A model generated the notes under the pieces. The model had not been told where the DNA came from. It saw only the letters and a list, made by a program, of their open reading frames with translations, and did no database searches. A stretch of DNA of 8,898 nt, taken from the NCBI GenBank assembly GCA_937889795.1, contig CALBZH010000300.1, positions 1 through 8,898 of the forward strand, written 5' to 3'. This stretch comes from an uncultured Syntrophobacteraceae bacterium (GTDB taxonomy: Bacteria; Desulfobacterota; Syntrophobacteria; Syntrophobacterales; Syntrophobacteraceae). This document shows, one piece after another, positions 1-5,308 of the stretch. A program made the position numbers and the translations under genes. The first letter of the stretch is position 1, and each line of letters begins with the position of its first letter.

Positions 1-55
1 GACGGCATACGAGGTCCACTCGTGACTGGAGTTCAGACGTGTGCTCTTCCGATCT
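1..55 (+). other. Illumina index adapter left in the assembly (not biological)
   Basis: Bases 1-15 match the inner part of the Illumina P7 flow-cell primer with one mismatch (G instead of A at 14). Bases 16-21 (CCACTC) fill the six-base index slot; the reverse complement GAGTGG is the sequence I know as TruSeq/NEBNext index 23. Bases 22-55 match the 34-base read-2 adapter ending in GATCT. The order primer, index, read-2 adapter is exact, so this is library adapter at a contig end. Translated, it gives the known artefact peptides MCSSDL (frame of base 39) and TGVQTCALPIS (frame of base 22). Any protein start called inside it is false. Confidence 0.98.
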
Positions 56-1016
56 CGCCTCGAACGGCTATGAGGTTCGCCAGGACCGCGCGTCGATCCT
101 GGACCTCAAGACCAACCCGAGAGACAAGGTCGTGGCCATCAACCCGTGGCTGCAGGACGCTTCCGCCATGCCCTATGCCATCGACCTCGACCAGCCCCAG
201 GCTGCCAACAGCCTGTCCCTGACGGAAATGACCGATGTGGCCGTCAAGGTCCTCTCAGACAGCTCCAAGAGCCGAGGCCGAAGCAAAGGGTTCTTCCTCA
301 TGGTCGAGGGCGGGAAGATCGACTGGGCCTGCCATGCCAATGACGCCATGGCCACCATCGGCGACATGATGGACTTCGACAACGCGGTCGGCGTGGCGCT
401 GGCCTTCGCCAAGAAGCACCCTCATGAAACCTTGATCGTCGTCACGGGCGATCATGAAACGGGCGGCATGAGCATCGGGCACGCGACCACGGCTTACACG
501 GCCTACTACGATCGACTGCTCGGCCAGAAGAACAGCTTCCAGTACTTTGGTGCCAACCAGTGGGCCGCGCACAAGGCCTTGTACGGTCCGGGCGGCACGA
601 GCGACAGCTGCGCCGGCAACGGCTGGCAAGCCTCCGACAACCTGTCGGACAATGGTGAGATGGTCAACCTCTTGTCGAGTGAGTTCGGCCTCGCCTGGAA
701 TGCCTTGAACGCCTACCAGAAGGAGAAGCTGGAAGACGCTTACGACAAGTCTCTTTGCGGTCAAAACAACAACTTGTCAGAGGAGAATTCGCTGCTCTAC
801 GGCACCTATGAGCCCATCATTGTGACCATCACGCACATCCTGAACGAGCGCGCCAGCATCGGCTGGACCTCCTACTCGCACACCGGCGTCCCCGTGCCGG
901 TCTATGCTCAGGGCATCGAGGCCTGGCGCTTCTCAGGCTTCTACGACAACACCGACATTGCCAAGCGACTGGCCAAGGTCATGAACATCTGGCAGGAGCT
1001 GCCCATCCAGAAGTAG
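56..1016 (+). CDS. Alkaline phosphatase (PhoA family), 5'-truncated
   Basis: This is the C-terminal part of an alkaline phosphatase, a phosphate monoesterase that is normally exported and binds two zinc ions and one magnesium ion. About 319 genomic residues remain, from codon 57-59 to the TAG at 1014-1016. Numbered from that first codon, MVEGGKIDW carries E84 and D89, followed by H93; TGDHE carries D132 and H133; SYSHTG carries H275. By spacing these correspond to E. coli E322, D327, H331, D369, H370 and H412. The signal peptide and the nucleophilic serine region are missing because the contig ends here. The metal-site half is intact and uninterrupted. The stretch between D132/H133 and H275 is about 100 residues longer than in E. 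coli PhoA and contains two cysteines (C185, C234). The first six residues of the open frame (MCSSDL) are adapter, so no true start is visible. A strong terminator follows 27 bases after the stop. Family assignment is secure; exact substrate range is not. Confidence 0.96.
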
Positions 1017-1043
1017 CAGCCGAGCCTTTCCTTGCGGTCACCG

Positions 1044-1078
1044 AACGGCGCCGCCGGCCTGCGGCGCCGTTTCTTTTC
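1044..1078 (+). terminator. Intrinsic terminator after the alkaline phosphatase gene
   Basis: Bases 1044-1054 (AACGGCGCCGC) pair perfectly with 1061-1071 (GCGGCGCCGTT), giving an 11-bp GC-rich stem with a 6-base loop (CGGCCT). A T-rich tail, TTCTTTT, runs over 1071-1077. The T-tract exists only in the plus direction, so it serves the phosphatase gene. It ends just 23 bases before the next start codon. Confidence 0.9.
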
Positions 1079-1089
1079 CAGTTTGAAGC

Positions 1090-1094
1090 AGGAG
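1090..1094 (+). promoter_or_regulatory. Ribosome binding site that fixes the TTG start at 1101
   Basis: AGGAG lies six bases before TTG at 1101-1103. No other start in this frame is preceded by such a site. The open frame extends back to a TTG at 1032, but that segment runs through the terminator hairpin and is not credible protein. Confidence 0.8.
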
Positions 1095-1100
1095 AGCACA

Positions 1101-2369
1101 TTGTCGACTCTAAACCGCGAGCTGCTTTTCTCACTGATCATCGCCGTCACCTGTACCGGACTTGCTTTCATTGATGTGGCGCACATTCCCGAAGCCCCCG
1201 GCGGCCAGCGCTGCCGCGGCCTGATCACTGCCGTTGACGACAGCTTGGTGCGCGTGCACCAGATCGTGAAGACCGGTCCCCAGGTTTTGACCGTGCGCCT
1301 GCTGGACGGCCCGGAGAAGGGGCAGGAGCTTTCCGTGATGAACATGCTGACCGGCAAGATGGAGATGGATGAATTCTTTGAGGCCGGAATGACCATTCTT
1401 GTCGAGTACCATGTGCGCGATGGCAAGCCGGCCGACGGCGTCGCCCGCGGCGCCTACCGGCTGCACCTGCAGCTCGTGCTGATTGTCCTCTTCTTTGTGC
1501 TTCTTGTGGCCGTTGCCGGCGTGACCGGTCTTAAGGCCGCCCTGTCGTTCGTTCTCACGGCGATGCTGCTCTGGAAAGTGTTCTTTCCGCTCCTCCTCAA
1601 AGGCTTCGCGCCCGTATCCACCGGCCTGTCCATTGTCACCCTCATCGCTGCGGTGATCTGCTTTTCCGTTGGCGGCCTGACCCGGCGCGGTCTCGCCACG
1701 TTCGTCGGCTCCATGCTGGGCCTGCTGCTGACCGGTGGCCTCGCCACCTGGTTCACCCACCTGTTCCACATGCACGGCGCCGTGCGCCCCTTCGCCGAAA
1801 TGCTGCTCTACTCGGGCTATTATGGACTCCGGTTGACGGACATCTTCATCGCGAGCGTCTTCATCGGATGCTCCGGAGCCGTCATGGACCTGGCGATGGA
1901 CATCGCCGCCACCATGGATGAGATCAAGCTCCAGCATCCCGACATCGGCCTGATCGAGCACATGCGCTCGGGGCTGCGCGTCGGACGAGCCGTCACCGGC
2001 ACCATGACGCCCACGCTGCTGCTGGCCTACTCGGGCAGCCACATCACCATGTTCATGGTCTTCATCGCCAAGGGACTCCCGGCCGACAACCTCCTGAACG
2101 CCCCCTTCGTCGCCGCCGAGGTGCTGAATATCCTGGTGGGCAGCTTCGGCGTCATCGCCGTAGCACCCGTCACCGTGGCGGTCGGCGGCCTGCTCTATTG
2201 GTTCGCCGGGCGGGCAGTCGCTGCAGAAGAAGCAGTCGAGAAAGCCCAAGTACTGTCACATTCCTGCCACGTAATCGTCACACAACTCGCGTTAACTGCC
2301 GGTGAGCAATCCGGCAGAAAGCCCGACGTGCTCGATCCTTCCGGTGCAGCAGAAGAAAGACAGCGCTGA
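1101..2369 (+). CDS. YibE/F family multi-pass membrane protein
   Basis: The protein has 422 residues from the TTG at 1101. It belongs to the YibE/F family (Pfam YibE/F-like), inner-membrane proteins of unproven transport function. An N-terminal hydrophobic helix (about residues 7-24) precedes an extracytoplasmic beta-type domain of about 90 residues (30-118), where GQELSVMNML resembles the conserved YibE soluble segment. From about 121 to 365 there are roughly seven membrane helices. Two conserved stretches stand out: GGLTRRGLATFVGSMLG (191-207) and IGCSGAVMDLAMDIAATMDE (255-274), the family signature of small residues followed by a helix with MD repeats. The last 50 or so residues, after GGLLYWFAG, are polar and longer than I expect for the family; a GC hairpin (2296-2317) lies in that tail. 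The gene follows the phosphatase but is separated from it by a strong terminator. Family assignment is confident; the transported substrate cannot be inferred. Confidence 0.9.
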   Translation: MSTLNRELLFSLIIAVTCTGLAFIDVAHIPEAPGGQRCRGLITAVDDSLVRVHQIVKTGPQVLTVRLLDGPEKGQELSVMNMLTGKMEMDEFFEAGMTILVEYHVRDGKPADGVARGAYRLHLQLVLIVLFFVLLVAVAGVTGLKAALSFVLTAMLLWKVFFPLLLKGFAPVSTGLSIVTLIAAVICFSVGGLTRRGLATFVGSMLGLLLTGGLATWFTHLFHMHGAVRPFAEMLLYSGYYGLRLTDIFIASVFIGCSGAVMDLAMDIAATMDEIKLQHPDIGLIEHMRSGLRVGRAVTGTMTPTLLLAYSGSHITMFMVFIAKGLPADNLLNAPFVAAEVLNILVGSFGVIAVAPVTVAVGGLLYWFAGRAVAAEEAVEKAQVLSHSCHVIVTQLALTAGEQSGRKPDVLDPSGAAEERQR

Positions 2370-2457
2370 CAGCTCGAAGGTCTCAACTGTTCTCGAGGAG
2401 GAAACCGCTGCGATGCGGACAAGCAGCCTGATTTGACGGGCTGAGAGAGGAAGACCA

Positions 2458-2838
2458 ATGGGCACGACGCATCCGCATCCGGGCGGACAGACCGTTTGTC
2501 ACCAATTTATAACGGTTTGTTCACCGGGAAGAAACGAAGGAGCCTTGAGCTTGGATCCCCGTGATCAGGGGATCTGTTGTCCGGAATGCTCCGCGGATGC
2601 TTACTACCGCTACGGCAAGACGCGTCAAGGCAAGCAGAAGTACCTGTGCCTGATGTGCGGGAGGCAGTTCACGCCGGGAAGAAAGCGGGAAGAGGTCCGG
2701 GAAAGGCCCGCGTGCCCCGCTTGCCAGAATTCGATGCACGTGTACAAGCGAGAAGGAGACGGCATCCGGTTTCGCTGCTCTTCGTATCCCAAATGCAGGA
2801 CCTTCCTGACCCTTACGTATCAGGAGAATGCCAAATAG
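2458..2838 (+). CDS. Small double zinc-ribbon, transposase-like DNA-binding protein
   Basis: The protein has 126 residues from ATG 2458, or 95 from TTG 2551. It contains two four-cysteine ribbons. The first is C41-x2-C44 ... C64-x2-C67, with YGKTRQGKQKYLC between the pairs and CGRQF after; this closely resembles the N-terminal zinc ribbon of IS1/InsA-type transposases. The second is C86-x2-C89 ... C107-x5-C113 (CSSYPKC), like the C4 zinc fingers at the end of bacterial topoisomerase I. No DDE catalytic domain is present and I see no terminal inverted repeats nearby, so this is probably a free-standing nucleic-acid-binding protein rather than a transposase. Two starts compete. ATG 2458 has GAGAGGAAG seven bases upstream. 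TTG 2551 has a perfect AAGGAG at 2537-2542, eight bases upstream, and gives a compact protein that begins just before the first ribbon. Residues 1-31 of the long form look unlike protein and overlap repeats and a possible promoter, so I lean to 2551. Function is unknown; binding nucleic acid is an inference from the ribbons. Confidence 0.8.
   Translation: MGTTHPHPGGQTVCHQFITVCSPGRNEGALSLDPRDQGICCPECSADAYYRYGKTRQGKQKYLCLMCGRQFTPGRKREEVRERPACPACQNSMHVYKREGDGIRFRCSSYPKCRTFLTLTYQENAK
2484..2513 (+). promoter_or_regulatory. Possible sigma-70 type promoter for the zinc-ribbon gene
   Basis: CGGACA (2484-2489) and TATAAC (2508-2513) are 18 bases apart, matching the -35 consensus at four of six and the -10 at five of six positions. 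The predicted transcript would begin near 2520, before the AAGGAG and TTG 2551 start. It would exclude ATG 2458. This is a by-eye match only. Confidence 0.25.
2491..2525. repeat. Short imperfect direct repeat upstream of the zinc-ribbon start
   Basis: ACCGTTTGTCACC (2491-2503) is repeated as ACGGTTTGTTCACC (2512-2525), 21 bases apart, about two helical turns. The copies differ by one substitution and one inserted T. The spacing would suit binding by a dimer on one DNA face. They flank the -10-like TATAAC. Confidence 0.45.
2537..2542 (+). promoter_or_regulatory. AAGGAG ribosome binding site for the alternative TTG start at 2551
   Basis: AAGGAG is eight bases before TTG 2551 and in frame with the zinc-ribbon protein. 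It is a better Shine-Dalgarno match than the site before ATG 2458, and it is the main reason to prefer the shorter protein. Confidence 0.5.
2554..2574. repeat. Perfect interrupted palindrome directly after the TTG 2551 start
   Basis: GATCCCC (2554-2560) and GGGGATC (2568-2574) are exact reverse complements around a 7-base centre that itself contains the palindrome TGATCA. In RNA this makes a 7-bp hairpin immediately after the alternative start codon. In DNA it could be a dimer-binding operator. No T-tract follows, so it is not a terminator. Confidence 0.55.
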
Positions 2839-2900
2839 GTGTTTATGTAGGAGCAGGTCGGCGACAGCACACCCAACGACCGATCGGATCGATTCGCTCG

Positions 2901-3071
2901 GTGAGCCAGATCGAGAAGGAAATCGCCTCCCGCGCGCGCACTGCTGTCACGGAGGGTCTCCGGACGACAGGGAGTGTCGCCACAGACGCGATTACGGTGG
3001 CCAAAGACATCGTCAGAGAAAGGAACGCTCATACCCTGTGGGCATATTTCACGCCTCTCTCCTTGTCGTGA
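2901..3071 (+). pseudogene. Possible truncated small ORF of unknown function
   Basis: From GTG 2901 an open frame of 56 codons begins VSQIEKEIASRARTAVTEG and continues to about residue 41 as an amphipathic, Ala/Thr/Val/Glu-rich helix. About three-quarters of the codons up to about 3020 end in G or C, like the neighbouring genes, which suggests genuine coding sequence. After about 3020 the frame runs into the convergent propeller gene (its stop is at 3029-3031) and reads an unrelated, non-helical tail to TGA 3069-3071. I read this as a gene whose natural C-terminus was lost when the AT-rich block arrived. No convincing ribosome binding site is visible, so the start is uncertain and the ORF may be spurious. 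I recognise no family. Confidence 0.3.
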
Positions 3072-4054
3072 TAGGCAATATGAGGCATTCCGTCCGTATC
3101 TAGGCTAAGAGACGTGTAGGTTATGGTGCCTTGAGGATCGACCTCCTCAAAGCTCCATTGACCTTTTACATTCTTGGCAAGCTTGAGCTTTGTCATTGCG
3201 GAATAACTAATGTAAATACTTGAGTCACGATCCAAGACGATGGAGCTGTAATTCCCAACGATTTTGTCTGTATCGACAAGCTCGGTCGACCATTTGCCTT
3301 GAACCTTCTTCGCAAGCCAGAGGTCAGGTTTATTGGGGCTCTTATCGACTGTATAGCTTATGTAAGGATTCCCCTGATCATCGATCCCAAGCGATGTAAA
3401 ATTTCCAACAAACTCACAGTCATCTGCAACTTCAATCGTCCACCGATCATTCTCCTTTACCGCATATTTTAAGAGGCCTTTTCCGGCATCGGTATAACTG
3501 ATGTGAGCTCGTCCCTTGGAATCCACTTTAGCCGAAGTGAAGCCTCCAACCGTATCGGATGGCTTCTCTCCGCGGTCCACTATTTCCAGTGTCCATTGTC
3601 CCCTATCCTTGACAGCCAGCTTGAGATAGCCTTGACTAAAATTATAGTAGCTAATATAAATCTTCCCAGAAGCATCCACACAGATAGAAGTATCAAGACT
3701 GGCAAATGGCTCGTCATCAACGACTTCCGAGATCCATCCTTTTCCATCAAATATGGCTAGCTTTAATTGATTCTTTCCTTGATCCCTATGGCTAATGTAG
3801 AGCTTCCCATCTTCATCTCTTGCAATTGCCGCATATTGACCAACGGTTCCTTCCTGATCTACCGTTTCGATAACCCATCCATCAGGTCCATTGACCGCAT
3901 GCTTTAGATTGCCATTGAGCCAGTCAAAGTAGACGATGTGAGCCGTATTGTTTGATTCAAGAACATGCGTTGTATATTCCCCAACAAACCCCTTCTCGAC
4001 CATTTGGACAATCCATCTACCTTCGGATCTTGCATCATTTTCTGAGAAGCTCAT
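3029..4054 (-). CDS. Seven-repeat beta-propeller-like protein, unknown function
   Basis: The protein has 341 residues and is built almost entirely of seven tandem repeats of 45-51 residues. Each repeat starts with W (residues 14, 60, 107, 154, 205, 255, 300) in a pattern like W-x3-VVD, then a VG-x-YTSL strand, an acidic-rich turn (D-x-DG), the strand (Y/H)ISY, and LK(Y/L)A before the next W. Seven units of this kind predict a closed seven-bladed beta-propeller. No signal peptide, lipobox or membrane helix is visible, so it is probably cytoplasmic unless exported by another route. ATG 4054 is chosen because GGAGGG lies eight bases upstream. A longer frame from GTG 4138 would overlap the lipoprotein gene by 11 bases and has no better site. 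Sampled 60-base lines inside are 35%, 38% and 42% GC against 57-60% in neighbouring genes, which suggests foreign origin. Ligand and role are unknown; propellers usually bind proteins, glycans or small ligands. Confidence 0.85.
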   Translation of the reverse strand: MSFSENDARSEGRWIVQMVEKGFVGEYTTHVLESNNTAHIVYFDWLNGNLKHAVNGPDGWVIETVDQEGTVGQYAAIARDEDGKLYISHRDQGKNQLKLAIFDGKGWISEVVDDEPFASLDTSICVDASGKIYISYYNFSQGYLKLAVKDRGQWTLEIVDRGEKPSDTVGGFTSAKVDSKGRAHISYTDAGKGLLKYAVKENDRWTIEVADDCEFVGNFTSLGIDDQGNPYISYTVDKSPNKPDLWLAKKVQGKWSTELVDTDKIVGNYSSIVLDRDSSIYISYSAMTKLKLAKNVKGQWSFEEVDPQGTITYTSLSLDTDGMPHIAYHDKERGVKYAHRV

Positions 4055-4062
4055 CGAGAAAA

Positions 4063-4068
4063 CCCTCC
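4063..4068 (-). promoter_or_regulatory. Ribosome binding site fixing the propeller start at 4054
   Basis: On the minus strand GGAGGG lies eight bases before ATG 4054. It argues against the longer GTG 4138 start, whose 28 extra residues lie outside the repeat pattern. Confidence 0.75.
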
Positions 4069-4127
4069 GTGAGGTGATCGAATAATCGTTTTTTGGATGT
4101 ACCTGGCTGACATCTGGCGTGAAAATA

Positions 4128-4682
4128 TCAGTGCTCACCAGAATTCATTCGCAAGAGCACGACAGGATCGTCCCAGCGATACAGCGATCCCGCCTCCTGG
4201 GAAGCGAGAATCCTCACATGCTCCGGCGTCAATTCACCCAGCACGATGCTGTCATCTTTTTCCCGGAAAGGAAATTGCCCGTTTCGAGCCGCCGTTTTGA
4301 AGCGGTCGACGTCAGGCGTCCAGCAGATCAGCTCGTTCCCCTCGCGCTTGACTCGCGCCCAGACATACAGCGCGCGGCCGCTGTCTTCGCCTTGCCTCAC
4401 GCTGGCGAAGGTCACGTCTTCAGACCGACGCATTTGAATTTCGTGAGATTCGAGCCTCGGTCCCTGAATGCTCCACTCCACCCAGGCCATGCGAAGCGTC
4501 CCAGCCTGTTCATCCACAACTTTCAGAGTGACCGCGCCATTCTTATTGACCCATGTGCCATCCCATTCACTGGCTTTGACGGAACAGGGCACTTCCCCGA
4601 CCGGTTTCGTGGCGTAGACCGCGGCGCAGCCGGAAATGGCGCCCAAGATCAGGCAGCCGACCCAAACAACGACTGATCTCAA
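4128..4682 (-). CDS. Small lipoprotein of unknown function
   Basis: The protein has 184 residues and starts at TTG 4682 with GGGAGGA six bases upstream. The N-terminus is a typical lipoprotein signal: R2, a hydrophobic stretch VVVWVGCLILGAIS, and the lipobox ISGC with the lipidated cysteine at 19, followed by AA. It should be exported by Sec, lipidated and held in the inner or outer membrane facing the periplasm. The mature part is rich in alternating hydrophobic strands, with WDGTWVNKNGAVTLKVVD at 40-57 resembling the opening of small beta-barrel (lipocalin-like) proteins; that similarity is only by eye. C120 and C33 could form a disulfide. I do not recognise a named family. It lies 92 bases downstream of the DOMON-like gene and 73 bases upstream of the propeller start, so co-transcription is possible but not shown. 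Confidence 0.8.
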   Translation of the reverse strand: MRSVVVWVGCLILGAISGCAAVYATKPVGEVPCSVKASEWDGTWVNKNGAVTLKVVDEQAGTLRMAWVEWSIQGPRLESHEIQMRRSEDVTFASVRQGEDSGRALYVWARVKREGNELICWTPDVDRFKTAARNGQFPFREKDDSIVLGELTPEHVRILASQEAGSLYRWDDPVVLLRMNSGEH

Positions 4683-4774
4683 GCCAATCCTCCCTCGCTC
4701 CCCTGCTCCGAACGATCACTCTCGCCATCAATCACACAAGCCACAGCATGGCAAACTGAGCGGCCCGAAGCAGC

Positions 4775-5308
4775 TCACAGCGACACGATGAATCCATCCC
4801 GGCGATGGAAATCGGCCACCGGACCTCGATGACACAAGGCCCAATAGCTCGGCCCCCCTGTGGATTGGCGGACTACCGCGGAGACCCCGACATCGAATCG
4901 CTGTCCCTGCACCGCAACCCGTGACAGGTCGAGCTCCACCAAAAGTCTCAGCCCACTGTCTTGCAGCTCGACGGTGAAGGGGAGCGATTGCCAAGCTGCC
5001 TCTTCGCGCATCCCCAAGCGATAACCATCGAAATAATAAACATTCCAGTGACCTGCGGGCGAAAAATTGAATTCCCAATAGCTCCCAAGACCTGCGGGGG
5101 CCATGAAGAGCTCAAAGCACGTCTCCTCCCACAATCCCGTCTTCCGCTGCGGCTGGGTTGACGGCTCGGGAATGGAGAGGCTCTGAAGCGCCCCGGACAG
5201 ACAGTAGACAATCGTCAGGCGATCTTGATCCCGCACGAGGAAACCGGAAACCGATATCTGGGGCATTTCGTGATTGGAAAATGGCGTCAGCACGAGCTCC
5301 CGTCTCAT
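4775..5308 (-). CDS. DOMON-like domain protein
   Basis: The protein has 177 residues and matches the DOMON-like group (the MurB-associated DOMON subfamily). The signature is GLWEETCFELFMAP (58-71), then YWEFNFSPAGHWNVYYFDGYR (77-97), and near the end SYWALCHRGPVADFHRRDGF (154-173). DOMON domains are beta-sandwiches that bind haem or sugars; no ligand has been settled for this subgroup. There is no signal peptide (it starts MRRELVLTP), so it should be cytoplasmic. Its ATG (5306-5308) overlaps the TGA of the upstream kinase (5305-5307) as ATGA, which implies translational coupling, with GGGAG eight bases before the start inside the kinase gene. The tight pairing with a sugar-kinase-like protein favours a carbohydrate ligand, but this is inference. 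Confidence 0.88.
   Translation of the reverse strand: MRRELVLTPFSNHEMPQISVSGFLVRDQDRLTIVYCLSGALQSLSIPEPSTQPQRKTGLWEETCFELFMAPAGLGSYWEFNFSPAGHWNVYYFDGYRLGMREEAAWQSLPFTVELQDSGLRLLVELDLSRVAVQGQRFDVGVSAVVRQSTGGPSYWALCHRGPVADFHRRDGFIVSL

Noticed and set aside
22..222. A short plus-strand ORF starting in the adapter
   Set aside because: Its start is adapter-derived and the rest is an out-of-frame reading of the phosphatase gene.
1131..2249. A 372-codon open frame on the minus strand
   Set aside because: It lies opposite the YibE/F gene and reads as His/Gly/Asp/Glu-rich low-complexity protein, the usual reverse image of a hydrophobic membrane protein.
2458..2838. A complete insertion sequence around the transposase-like zinc ribbon
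   Set aside because: There is no catalytic transposase domain, no terminal inverted repeats and no target-site duplication visible nearby.
3029..4054. DNA tandem repeat or CRISPR-like array in the propeller gene
   Set aside because: The periodicity is at the protein level only; by eye the DNA units are diverged and no identical repeats with spacers occur.
3029..4138. Longer propeller protein starting at GTG 4138
   Set aside because: It would overlap the lipoprotein gene, adds residues outside the repeat pattern, and lacks a good ribosome site, whereas ATG 4054 has one.
4683..4774. Terminator between the DOMON-like and lipoprotein genes
   Set aside because: Only a 4-bp stem (GCCA/TGGC) with a poor T-tract was found, too weak to call.
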